From Acanthochromis polyacanthus (taxonomy: Eukaryota > Chordata > Actinopteri > Pomacentridae): a DNA stretch of 64,000 nt. A program made the position numbers and the translations under genes. The notes beneath the pieces are model-generated. The model saw nothing but the letters and a program-made list of their open reading frames with translations, was not told where the DNA came from and made no database searches. The DNA lies in assembly GCF_021347895.1 (NCBI RefSeq), contig NC_067125.1, positions 21,989,121-22,053,120 of the forward strand, given 5' to 3'. Of the stretch, positions 11,511-23,957 are shown in pieces (within the stretch, counting starts at the first letter, position 1; the number at the start of each line of letters is the position of its first letter).

Positions 11511-11539
<29 letters not shown>
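11511..11539. repeat. (TA)n microsatellite
   Basis: A short TA run that abuts the left end of the palindromic element at 11,541. The right end of that element also runs into TATATA. Confidence 0.9.
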
Positions 11540-11540
<1 letters not shown>

Positions 11541-11543
<3 letters not shown>

Positions 11544-11998
11544 TATAACTTTTTGAGATTTTTTTTCCAAAATCAAAGTCCTGCATGATGATTGGATGAA
11601 CTTTTTGGTATAATCGAAGAAACCAAACTCCATTTTCAACACTCTTTTAAAAAAGTCCCCCCGAAACAAAAAAGTATTAAATACACATTACAGCCAATGA
11701 CATGGCTTATAAAGTGAAAGCAGCAATAGAAACTGATACTCCAGTATATTATGTTGGCAGTACAACTTATCATTGATCTATCATCAGTCATATTGACTTG
11801 TAATGGCCCTTGTGATAACTTAGCATGGTTTCGCATTTCATATCATTGGCTGTAATGTATATTAGATACTTTTTTGTTTCGGGGGGACTTTTTTAAAAGA
11901 GTGTTGAAAATGGAGTTTGTTTTTTTCAATTATCCCAAAAAGTTCATCCAATCATGATGCAGGACTTTGATTTTGGAAAAAAAAAGTTCAAAAAGTTA

Positions 11999-12001
<3 letters not shown>
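11541..12001. mobile_element. Palindromic MITE-like element with ~160-bp inverted repeats
   Basis: The left arm (11,541-11,703) and right arm (about 11,840-12,001) are inverted copies. Landmarks in both arms are TATAACTTTTTGA at the outer end, TCCAAAATCAAAGTCCTGCAT, GTCCCCCCGAAACAAAAAAG and the inner TTACAGCCAATGA. About 135 bp of spacer separates them. It has no coding capacity and sits between TA tracts, which fits a TA-targeting Tc1/mariner-type MITE (inference). Confidence 0.75.
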
Positions 12002-12004
<3 letters not shown>

Positions 12005-12034
<30 letters not shown>

Positions 12035-12041
12035 TGTATGT
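12005..12041. repeat. (TATG)n microsatellite
   Basis: About nine TATG units follow the right end of the palindromic element. Confidence 0.95.
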
Positions 12042-12147
12042 TTAAGGTTTCCATTACTATGAATAAAATATTTTTCTTCCATCACTCTTGGTTTTATTGG
12101 ATTGTTAAAAAGTTCCCATTTTTTGTGTCACCCTGTATATATATCAT

Positions 12148-12528
12148 GGTAGAGACTGCGATTTGGTAGAATTGGAGTCTCTACCAGTAGAGATTGTGAT
12201 CGCAATCTCTACCAGTAGAAACTCCAATTCTACCAGTAGAGATTCGTCAGGGCTAAGGTTAGACTTTTAAGGTTAGGGTCAGGGGTCAGGGCAGGGGTTA
12301 GATTAAAAGGTCAGGGTCAGTTAAGGTTAGGGGCAGGGGTCAGATTTAAAGGTCAGGGTTAGTTAAGGTTAGGGTCAGGGGTCAGATTTAAAGTTCCATC
12401 TCTACTGGTAGAGATTACAATCGCAAACTCTACTGGTAGAGACTCCAATCGCAATCTCTACTGGTAGAGACTCCAATCGCAATCTCTACGGGTAGAAACT
12501 CCAATTCTACCAAATCGCAGTCTCTACC
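12148..12528. mobile_element. Palindromic element built of TCTCTACTGGTAGAGA units with a telomere-like core
   Basis: The left end is GGTAGAGACTGCGATTTGG and the right end is its complement, CCAAATCGCAGTCTCTACC. Both subterminal regions consist of short units such as CTCTACTGGTAGAGACTCCA and AATCGCAATC, so each unit is itself a palindrome. The centre (12,250-12,390) is a degenerate G-rich tandem repeat, TTAGGGTCAGGGGTCAG and variants. Non-coding. AT-rich ATATAT flanks both sides. The superfamily is unknown. Confidence 0.7.
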
Positions 12529-12547
12529 CTGACATATATATGGTTCC

Positions 12548-13149
12548 CAGTCAAGCCGGCCCCCATCCAAGTCGGCCCCGACCAAGTCGGCCCCATACCA
12601 AGTCGGCCCCTAGTCTACTCGGCCCCATTATGACAGCAATTACAGGCAGTGACTGCAGTTGTTGCAGTAAATGATTGTATTGTTTGTAATACAGAACTAA
12701 TTAGAACCAGTTTTCCGTTTTTCCTAAATTTTGTGGCTCTCCAGTCAACATCCGTTTGGCTATTACTCGGCTAACGTCTGCTAAAATAGGACGAGAGCCA
12801 TCATACTAAACTATGACATTTTTTGTCCATTGTCCCACGACATACTAAACTATGACTTTATTTGACAGTCTGTCAAATACAGCCGAAATAGTCCCAAAAA
12901 TAAAATATATTTTTTTAAAAAAGTCATAGTTTAGTATGTCGTCCGAAAATGGGAAAAAAAAAAAGTCATAGTTTAGTATGTCGTCCAACAACGGAGTATA
13001 TTGCTGTCATAATGGGGCCGTAATTGCTGTCATAATAGCTCTGTATTACTAACAATACAATCATTTACTGCAACAACTGCAGTCACTGCCTGTAATTGCT
13101 GTGGGCCGAGTAGACTAGGGAGCGACTTGGTATGGGGCCGACTTGGCTG
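12548..13149. mobile_element. Foldback-type element with CGGCCCC subterminal repeats
   Basis: The left end (CAGTCAAGCCGGCCCC) and right end (complement of CAGCCAAGTCGGCCCC) are inverted. Both subterminal regions repeat AAGTCGGCCCC several times and share a further ~90 bp inverted stretch beginning at TACTCGGCCCCATTATGACA. Inside is a nested set of direct and inverted copies of AGTCATAGTTTAGTATGTCG (12,805-12,990). No ORF. It looks like a non-autonomous foldback transposon. Its right end directly abuts the Tc1 fragment at 13,150. Confidence 0.7.
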
Positions 13150-13360
13150 CGTCTCTTGGTGGTGGATTTTGAAGCACTGACTCCTGCAGCAGTCCAGTCC
13201 TTGTGAATCTCCCCCACATTTTTGAATGGGTTTTTTTTCACAATCTTCACCAGGGCGCGGTGATCCCTGTCGCTTGTACACTTTTTCCTACCACAGTTTT
13301 TCCTACCCTTTGCCTCTCCATTAATGTGTTTGGACACAGAGCTTTGAGAACAGCCAACCT
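13150..13360 (-). pseudogene. Tc1-like transposase N-terminal fragment
   Basis: The minus strand encodes KKVGCSQSSVSKHINGEAKG, then a segment rich in RKKCTSDRDHRALVKIVK, then VGEIHKDWTAAGVSASKSTT. This is the paired-like helix-turn-helix region of a Tc1-family transposase: the first HTH with SQSSVSKH, a GRK linker, then the second HTH with GVSAS. Only about 70 codons remain. There is no DDE catalytic domain and no terminal repeat. It is wedged between the foldback element and the inner inverted repeat of copy 2, where a minisatellite array would be expected, so this is a rearrangement or insertion boundary. It belongs to a different Tc1 family from the intact transposase at 14,965. Confidence 0.7.
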
Positions 13361-13477
13361 TTTTCCTACTGAGCCCCGGAAGGACATGGCAAACAAAAAC
13401 AGGAACCTTATTGGACATTTGCTCTTCAGATGAGCTCTTCTGTGATTATCTATCTGTCTTCATGGTTGTCACAGGGA

Positions 13478-13825
13478 ACGGCGACTACATTTGAGAAAAC
13501 AGGTAATTTTTAGAGATGTTTTGATTCTGAACACTGAACGTGTTAGCATTAGCTTAGCTACTTAGCTTCGACTACATTTGCATCCCTACATAGCTTAAAG
13601 GTAAAACACACGCACCATATGTTGATGATAATGATAATATCTATGTTTATCTTTATAGCTGGTCTTAAGGCTAATTACGAGGCAGAGGTCAGCTGCTGCC
13701 TGGACACATCCATGATCACGCCACTGGTGGGACACAATTGTACTGGATTTCAGCTGAAGCCCGCTGTTCTGTCCAAACTGAGACATTTTTATTGTGACAT
13801 ACCCTCCACTGTTGTTAGCTTTTGA
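13478..13825 (+). pseudogene. Gene B, copy 2 (start codon lost)
   Basis: Exons at 13,478-13,502 and 13,659-13,825 match copy 1 gene B, with the same GTAATT donor and TTTATAG acceptor. The codon matching the start is ACG (13,478-13,480), so the shared start is lost. The nearest upstream ATG at 13,462 is out of frame. Exon 2 is otherwise open, with one visible coding difference from copy 1 in the LKAAVL segment (LKPAVL here). AATAAA follows at about 13,830. Confidence 0.55.
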
Positions 13826-14310
13826 TTCAATAAATTTTTTTGAGATGAGGAAATCACTATTGCATGTTTCTAGTTAAATACCCTACTTTTATGATATATC
13901 ACTACAGCATGCACTTTTTATATTTTCCATCAATTTCACCCAAAAGTTGAATAACTATTTGTGAGCAGTGTATGTAGACACATAATAGAAGCACATTTCA
14001 ATAATATATCTGCTGCAGTAGTGCAGTTTATCTACCTAGATTGGTGTAACAGTAAAAAAAAAAAAAAAAAAACATATGCTACTGATGTTTCTGACTAAAA
14101 TCTGCTTGAAAAGCACAACTGCTTATCTGTCAAAATGTGTGTAACAAAAGTGTGCACTGAACACTGAATAAAGTGTCTGTAGATTATAGACAAAATTTGC
14201 ATCTCTCATCACAAATTTCTGTTTATTCACCCGAAGTGCATGAGTAAAATACAAAACAGGTGAAGTTAAATAACTAAAAATTAAAGGAATTTACAAAAAA
14301 GATTTATTTT

Positions 14311-17691
<3,381 letters not shown>

Positions 17692-17739
17692 TGTCGCTTC
17701 GCTATACCGACATGTCCCTTCCGGGGCTCGGTAGGAAAA

Positions 17740-17902
17740 AAGATTTGATATATATTGAATGAAAGTACGAATATATATATAATGAAAGTTGATATATATA
17801 TATAATGAAAGTTGATATATATTGAATGAAAGTTGATATATATTGAATGAAAGTACGAATGTATGGAATGAAAGTCGGAATATATGGAATGAAAATCTGA
17901 AC

Positions 17903-17938
<36 letters not shown>

Positions 17939-18282
17939 CTTTCATTCAATATATATCAACTTTCATTCAATATATATCAACTTTCATTATATATATATAT
18001 CAACTTTAATTCAATATATATCAACTTTCATTATATATATATATATATCGACTCTCATTCAATATATATCAACTTTCATTCAATATATATCAACTTTCAT
18101 TATATATATATATCAACTTTCATTATATATATATCGACTTTCATTATATATATATATCAACGTTCATTATATATATATCGACTTTCATTCAATATATATC
18201 GACTTTCATTATATATATATCGACTTTCATTATATATATATCAACGTTCATTATATATATATCGACTTTCATTCAATATATA
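17740..18282. repeat. AT minisatellite array with dyad centre (copy 2 right arm)
   Basis: Same unit family as copy 1, but many units carry ATTGAATGAAAG or CTTTCATTCAAT in place of the pure TA tract. Orientation switches at about 17,905-17,935, where a (TA)n stretch separates AATGAAAG-type units on the left from CTTTCATT-type units on the right. The dyad design of the copy 1 left arm is therefore repeated here. Confidence 0.9.
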
Positions 18283-18295
18283 ATTTCCTAAACGG

Positions 18296-18301
<6 letters not shown>

Positions 18302-18375
<74 letters not shown>
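18302..18375. repeat. (TA)n at the right end of copy 2
   Basis: About 36 TA units interrupted by a TATG near 18,347. Confidence 0.95.
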
Positions 18376-18399
18376 GGGACATGTTAAAGCTCTGTTAAA

Positions 18400-18871
18400 A
18401 AGAAAGGTCTTTAGGCCTTTAAAAAACAAGACAAAAAAAATATTGTCTGTGGAGCTCTCAGGCGGTCAGAGAAGGAGTTCCAGAGGTGAAAGGCGGCTGA
18501 GGTAAAGGCTCTGTCTCCCATGGTCTGGAGTTTGGTTCTGGGCAGGCGGAGGAGGTGACAACTATTAGCACAGAGGTTTCTTTTGGATGATTGGTGGCAG
18601 AAGAGTTCTTTGAGATATTCCAGAACATTGCCATGAATGTACTGCTGGATGAGGAGAGCGATTTTGTACTGGATTCTGAAGGATATGGGGAGCCAGTGGA
18701 ATGAATGGAGGGTGGGTGTGATGCAGTCTTGCTTCTGCACTCTCATCAGGATCCTAACAGCGCTGTTTTGAATATATTGGAGCTTTTACAGGCTCTAGCT
18801 AGGGATCCTGATGTGAAGTGTGTTGCAGTAGTCCAGCCTGGAGGAGACAAAGGCATGGATGAGTTTCTCTC
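18400..18871 (-). pseudogene. L2/CR1-type LINE ORF2, C-terminal part
   Basis: The minus strand reads GEKLIHAFVSSRLDYCN, then (with stops) KLQYIQNSAVRILMRV, then TPTLHSFHWLPISFRIQYKI, then KLQTMGDRAFTSAAFHLWNS. This is the standard order after the reverse transcriptase in L2-type LINEs of vertebrates: the SRLDYCN motif, LQ-x-IQN-x-A-x-R-x-L, HWLP-x-x-x-RI-x-(Y/F)KI, then GDRAF-x-x-x-A-x-x-LWNSL. It continues the LINE whose reverse transcriptase lies at 20,555-21,130, which was split by the Penelope-like insertion. Confidence 0.8.
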
Positions 18872-18895
18872 CATCAGAAACATGTAGCCACCATC

Positions 18896-20334
18896 TTGGC
18901 CCCGTTGGTAGAGAAGAATCCTCACCATGTACAGAACTCCATGGACTTTGTGGAAAAGGTGAGAGGACTGAGATTGGATACAGATGAGGCCATGGTATCC
19001 TACGATGTCACCTCCCTATTCACATGTGTTCCCACAATGGAGGTGGTGGAAACAGTGAGGGAATGGCTTCTACAAGACAACACCCTCAGTGACAGAACAA
19101 ACCTCAACTCAGAGCAGATTTGCAAACTTTTGGACCTCTGCCTGAACACCACCTATTTCCAGTACAGAGGGAGTTTCTATAGGCAGAAGCATGGATGTGC
19201 CATGGGCTCGCCAGTGTCTCCTATTGTGGCCAATCTATACATAGAAGAAGTGGAACACAGGGCCCTGACCTCGTTCAACGGAGAAACACCGAGCCACTGG
19301 TTCCGATACGTGGACGACTCATGGGTCAAGATCAGAATTCATGAGGTGCAAACTCTCACTGAACACATCAACTCGGTGGACAGCAACATCAAGTTCACCA
19401 GAGAGGATGTACAGGACAACATTTTGCCCTTTTTGGATTGTGAGGTCCACATAAAAGAGGACAGAAGTCTGAGTGTTGGGGTATACAGGAAACCAACACA
19501 CACGGACAAGTACCTGCTGTTTGACTCTCACCATCCACTGGAGCACAAGCTCGGAGTCATCAGGACCCTGCAACACAGGGCTGACAAGTTACCCACAAGT
19601 ACCCAAGGCCAGGAAAAAGAACACAAACACCTGAAAGGGGCACTGAAAACTTGTGGATACCCTGACTGGACCTTTGTGAAGGCTCACACAAGATCCAGAA
19701 AGGAGAACAACCCAGTGAAGACGGAAGAGATGGAGAGCAGGCGCAACAATATAGTGATCCCATATGTGTCTGGTGTGTCTGAAAACCTGAGGAGGATTTT
19801 CAACAAACACCAGATCCCTGTCTTTTTTAAGCCAAACAACACCCTCAGGCAAAGACTGGGCCACCCAAAAGACCCCACACCACACAGACAGAAGAGCAAC
19901 CTGGTGTATGCAGTTAAATACAGTGAGGAATGCTCAGATCTCTACATAAGGGAAACCAAACAGCCACTTAACAAGCGCATGGCTCAACACAGGAGAGCCA
20001 GTTCCTCAGACAGGATTCGGCAGTCTTCCTTCACCTTAAGGAAGAAGGACACTCATTTCAGGACACCAGTGTTCAAATTTTGGACAGGCAGGACAGATGG
20101 TTTGAGAGAGGAGTGAAAGAAGCCATCCATGTCAAAGTAGAGAAACCATCTCTGAACGAGGGGGTGGTCTGCGACATCATCTTTCGCCAATTTACAATCA
20201 GGTCCTTTCAAAACTCCCCAAAAGAACTACTCAGTAGACTCATGCTAATGACCACCATTAGCACACGACGGCTCAGTGACATCTGTGCATTTCTACGACC
20301 CCCACCGATACTCACAACGACCATCGTTGAGTAG
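18896..20334 (+). pseudogene. Penelope-like reverse transcriptase/GIY-YIG endonuclease, truncated and frameshifted
   Basis: The open stretch of 406 codons contains reverse transcriptase motif A (VSYDVTSLFTCVP), motif B (KHGCAMGSPVSPIVANLYIE) and motif C (FRYVDDSW), then the thumb (DCEVHIKED, YRKPTHTDKYL). The GIY-YIG nuclease follows (LVYAVKYSEECSDLYIRETK). In relatives the second half reads Y-(V/I)-G-E-T, so an Arg replaces the usual Gly here. A one-base loss near 20,022 shifts the frame. The nuclease C-terminus (RWFERGVKEAIHVKVEKPSL) resumes in another frame and runs to the stop at 20,332-20,334. The N-terminal reverse transcriptase motifs are absent because of 5' truncation. It is almost certainly inactive. 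Confidence 0.88.
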
Positions 20335-20429
20335 TCAGATGAGTTTTGGTATCGGTCATTGGAATAATAGCCCTGGACACACCTCACAGAGGTTTAAAAG
20401 CTGAGGCAACACCAACCACCACCAGAACT

Positions 20430-20480
20430 GAAGAAGCCTCTTGGATGAGAGGTGAAACGTCCTCAAGGAACTTTCTGAAA
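20430..20480 (+). ncRNA. Hammerhead-ribozyme-like core in the Penelope 3' region
   Basis: GGATGAGAGGTGAAACGTC at 20,443-20,461 contains a GATGAG box and a GAAAC box followed by GTC. CTTG before it and CAAG after it could pair as a short stem. Penelope-like elements are known to carry hammerhead ribozymes (De la Pena and colleagues). The expected CUGAUGA is altered to UGGAUGA and stem II is very short, so self-cleavage is doubtful. Confidence 0.3.
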
Positions 20481-20554
20481 GTCCAGTGGATTGATTTAAA
20501 CTGCTTTGGATAACCATGACCTGGATGAATGAGAACCTACACAGACATCAGAAA

Positions 20555-21130
20555 TGATGATGGTGGGAGGGTTAGAGAGTTTGGCAATATTATTGAGGTG
20601 GAAAAATAAAGATCAAACAGTTGTTGAATATCAGGTGCGGGTCCAGTCTCACACCAAGGTTGGTAACCACTGATGAGAGGGGAGTGTCTTGTCCTTAAAA
20701 AGTGATGGTGGTTATGGAGGATGACTGGACCTGATGAGGGGTACTGACAAGAATGGCTTCAGTTTAGGAGCTTTTCAGCTGCAGAAAGTTTTGACTCATC
20801 CAGACCTTTTTCTCCTCCAAGCAGGTGGTCAGGGTGGACAGTGCTGATGAAGCTGATGATGGCAATGATGATGAAGATAGATTTGGGACAGTCCTGAGGT
20901 AAAGCTATGTGTCATCAGCGTAGCAGTGGATAGAGAGCCCATGCTGGCTGATGACATATTTTCATATTTTCAAGCATATGTAAAATGAATAGGGTTGGAA
21001 CGAGCACAGACCCTTGAGGGACAACGCAGGTGACAGGAGGTGTCTGGTACTTAGCACCTCACAGGTTGACATACTTGGTGCTTCCAGAGAGGTATAACAT
21101 AAACCAGTCCAAGGCAGTATCTGTCAGGGC
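20555..21130 (-). pseudogene. L2/CR1-type LINE reverse transcriptase, decayed
   Basis: The minus strand reads DTALDWFMLYLSGSTKYV, then PVTCVVPQGSVL (motif B), then FILHMLENM, then YADDT at about 20,911-20,925 (motif C) followed by an in-frame TAG, then NLGVRLDPHLIF. This is the usual order of L2-type reverse transcriptase. The frame breaks several times. The C-terminal continuation lies at 18,400-18,871 across the Penelope-like insertion. Confidence 0.8.
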
Positions 21131-21283
21131 CCCCTCCCTGGTCCCTGCATCCGCCCCCAGCTGATCTCCTTTTTTTTCCACCCTCTCTCCCTCGTTTCTT
21201 GGTCATCCCTTTTACTAATCTTTTTAGTTCTCCCTCCCTCTCTTTGTCCCTTCTGCTCTCTTTTCCCTGTGCGCTCTCTGCAG

Positions 21284-21597
21284 CGGCTGCTGTTTTCACC
21301 GGGGTGTTTCGCAACTGGGGATCGGCGGTATGGGAGGAACAGTCTGTCGTCTGCCACTCCTACAATACCTTTATACGAGAGATGAAGAAGGTGTTTGAAC
21401 AACCCGACTTGGGCTGAGAAGCTGGCAACCGTCTGGGGAACTACTGGTGGTCAAGTTGCCATTACAGGAGTGGCATCAGTGGCTTAAGGGAGCGGAGCAG
21501 CCATTCCTTGTCTGGACAGACCATAAAAACCACCAGTACATGCAGACCGCCAAACGACTCAACTCACATCAAGTCAAGTGGTTTCACCAGAGGGTGA
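21284..21597 (+). pseudogene. Ty3/gypsy fragment: gag piece joined to RNase H
   Basis: Positions 21,284-21,417 encode AAVFTGVFRNWGSAVWEEQS then [16 protein letters not shown], which resembles the gag capsid region of fish Ty3/gypsy elements (L-x-G-x-A-x-x-WA-x-x-x-W; F-x-x-EM-x-x-VF). After a stop, 21,453-21,584 encodes [20 protein letters not shown] followed by HKN and [12 protein letters not shown], the RNase H end with its WTDHKNL-type box. Protease and reverse transcriptase are missing between them, so this is an internally deleted relic. No LTR was found. Confidence 0.65.
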
Positions 21598-22379
21598 TTG
21601 CCGCACCATTTTCAAATTAGTCCTAAATTTGCATTCCATTAGATAGTCACAAAAGTACTTTCTATGCAAAATTGTAGGCCTGTAGCTCAAATAGTTTCTG
21701 AGTTGTGGGGGTCTGAAATTTTCAGAATTTGAGCTATAAAAAGCCTCGTCAGCGTTTTTTGCATCTTTAGGTGGTTTTTCTCAGCCTCTAGACATACCAG
21801 AGAGCTGTGAGTTGGTAAACAAGGCCTCTGCATGAAGCTAGTGCCCCACAAACATCCCCAGGTGTTTCCCTACACTCTGCAGTCCATGGGGGCTTGCTAA
21901 AAATGCTAAAAATTAAGAGATACCTACTCACGAGTGAGGTTTGGGACCTTAAAAGTACTAGAAATACTGCACAGAAGTGTTCGAACACCCCTGGGTTCCA
22001 TTCTACACAAACTTGTGTGATAACTTAGCAAACTGGAGCTTTCTAGGTACCTCAGTTTAGAAAACATGAGCTCCCAAAGTTGGACGAGATTTTTAATTGG
22101 CTATTTTTGGTGGCAAAAATCTCAGTGTGGGACAGGTACCAGAGACCCCAAATTTTTCTACAAGACAGTTCCATCTGTCTTCTATCACTGTACAAAAAGC
22201 AGCAGGGTTATATTTGTAGTTACTGAGATATTCTTACTCAAAATGGCATGGGTAATGTCAAAATGGTTTTTTGCTTTTCAGTACTTTAAATTGGGATACA
22301 AGTATTAGTAGTCATTCCAATGGTAGTATTATGTATGTTTTGTTCTTTTTGAAATGTTAATTGTTAAAGGTGACTACCT
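21598..22379. other. No gene recognised
   Basis: AT-rich non-coding sequence. It may contain an unclassified repeat, but I cannot identify one. Confidence 0.4.
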
Positions 22380-22682
22380 TCAAAAAGTGTAATGGTTTAA
22401 CTTAGGTATACCTAAGTTTCTGTCCATGTAATCATCTGGAGCATCATTAAAGTCTCCTCCTATGATAATAGTAGAATCTTTGTATTTTTCCTTTAAATCG
22501 TCCAAAGCTGAAGAGAGTTCAGTAAACATGTCCTTTGCTTGCAATACTCTGTTTGGTCCATAAACATTACAAATGATAGACATCAAATCATCCACCTTCA
22601 AAACTACAATGATCCAGCGCCCTTTGTTTGAAGCTTTGGTTTCCAGAATATCACCATTAAATCTGTTTAAAAGTACTGCCAC
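22380..22682 (-). pseudogene. L1-type LINE apurinic endonuclease fragment
   Basis: The minus strand has about 100 open codons: AVLLNRFNGDILETKASNKG, GRWIIVVLKVDDLMSIICNVYGPN is split around 22,600, and STIIIGGDFNDAPDDYMDR closes it. GRWI, NVYGPN and GGDFN are the ordered motifs of the exonuclease/endonuclease/phosphatase fold of L1-type LINE ORF2, with GGDFN holding the catalytic Asp and Asn. The upstream Glu motif and the downstream SDH motif are missing, so it is a fragment. Confidence 0.8.
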
Positions 22683-23449
22683 TCCAGCTGAATAATTGTA
22701 TACAGGCAGTTATAGTAGCAGCAGCAGTACATGCATCTGCTGATGTGAGATTATTTCTGCCTTTTCAGCTTTTTAAAACACAGAAAATACACAAAGGATT
22801 TATCATTTCTTCACTATGTTAAAGACTTAGTTTATACTGTGGTGAACATTTGTCTTTGTAAAATAGTGCTCTGACAGATGAAATATCTCTTGTACCTTGT
22901 AGTGTTTGCTTCAAAAGTAGTGTGGTTAAATGTAACATTGACTACATTTTCTAGCAATTTTGATGTTGAAATTAATTAAGGTGCCAGTGCTTTGTTCCAT
23001 TATCTTACAATCACTTCTAACAGTCAATTAGGACATCATGATGAGTATAATATCGTTTATTTAAGACATGTTGCATGAGGAAATGTTAACATACCATTAA
23101 TTACAGTGTCATAATAATTCTCTGTGCTGTGTTGAAGACCAGTTCAGCTACTTTTGCTGCAGACATGTTGAGATTCATCTTCTTTCTGAGAAAACATGCA
23201 GTAGTGCTTTAATTTAGTAGCCATTGTCTGGTCTTTAGCCCTTTTGTGTTTTGAATTAGTTGTTTCAATTTCGTGTTAAAAAATCGTTGTTTCAGTTTGA
23301 GTCAGCAGTGTAAGTAGATTTTTTTCCTCTGATGAAAAAATACATAGTGAGGACATTAGATGTGTCTTGTACATACATGTTTTGCTGCTCATATTGGTGC
23401 TTACTGTTTCATAGCAGTGGTTTTAGATAACTGGGTGTTTTTTTTGTTT
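22683..23449. other. AT-rich non-coding, nothing recognised
   Basis: No domain-bearing ORF or clear repeat was seen. It may include the unrecognised upstream end of the Helentron. Confidence 0.4.
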
Positions 23450-23575
23450 GTTTTTTTTCACCAGCCTTTGGACAGCCTTTTGGAAAGCCTCTGGATTGCC
23501 TTTGGATATCCTTTGGTCGACCACCTCTGCTGCACCACCTCGCATCACTTCACCTCATCTTACGATCCATTCATC

Positions 23576-23640
23576 CATCCATACATTCCATCCATCCATC
23601 CATCCATCCATCCATCCATCCATCCATCCATCCATCCATC
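23576..23640. repeat. (ATCC)n microsatellite
   Basis: About 14 ATCC units about 80 bp upstream of exon 1 of the Helentron gene, followed by a (CT)n run to about 23,680. Confidence 0.95.
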
Positions 23641-23722
23641 CGTTTTGTGTGCCTTGTTCTCTCTCTCTCTCTTTCTCTCTGCCTTTGTTTGTCTCTCTTG
23701 TGCTCTTGTGCTGTCTTCCAGG

Positions 23723-23842
23723 ATGCCTAGGAAGGGGAGACACTCCCAGGCCCAGAAGCAGCGCTGGAGGAAGCCTGACACGTCCGAGACGCCCACCCCT
23801 CCCGTTGACGCACCCAACAGCTCACGCTCTCCCCAGTACAAG
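23723..23842 (+). CDS. Helentron gene, exon 1
   Basis: Forty codons begin with ATG and code [20 protein letters not shown] then a Ser/Pro-rich segment ending SPQYK, followed by a GTATGT donor. The basic N-terminus is a recurring start in fish transposon-polyprotein predictions, as I recall. A short CT-rich leader ending TTCCAGG sits just upstream of the ATG and could itself be a 3' splice site of a non-coding exon. Confidence 0.6.
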
Positions 23843-23957
23843 GTATGTTTACACCTGAACCGACATGCTCACTTGTGCAATACAGAATGTGCTAAGTTGG
23901 ACACGTTCATGGCATCCGCACGATGTTGAATTAAATAAGTGTATTATTTGCTCACAG

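Larger units (their letters stand above)
18881..20545 (+). mobile_element. Penelope-like element, 5'-truncated, inserted in the L2 LINE
   Basis: The ~1,665-bp insertion is bounded by a 9-bp direct repeat, CATCAGAAA, at 18,872-18,880 and 20,546-20,554. Sequence on either side joins the same LINE reading frame. It holds the reverse transcriptase and GIY-YIG domains and a 3' region with a conserved GGATGAGAGGTGAAACGTC motif. The N-terminal portion is missing. Confidence 0.85.

Noticed and set aside
12250..12390. Interstitial telomere (TTAGGG)n
   Set aside because: The repeat is TTAGGGTCAGGGGTCAG-like and degenerate, and lies inside a palindromic element. It is not a true telomeric array.
21051..21402. 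Basic, Arg/Lys/Glu-rich ORFs on the minus strand
   Set aside because: Antisense of a pyrimidine-rich stretch next to the Ty3/gypsy relic; no domain.
23360..23929. 189-aa ORF with a His-Pro-Ser-Ile repeat
   Set aside because: It reads through (ATCC)n and a splice donor. Only the part from 23,723 to 23,842 (as exon 1, in its own frame) is supported.
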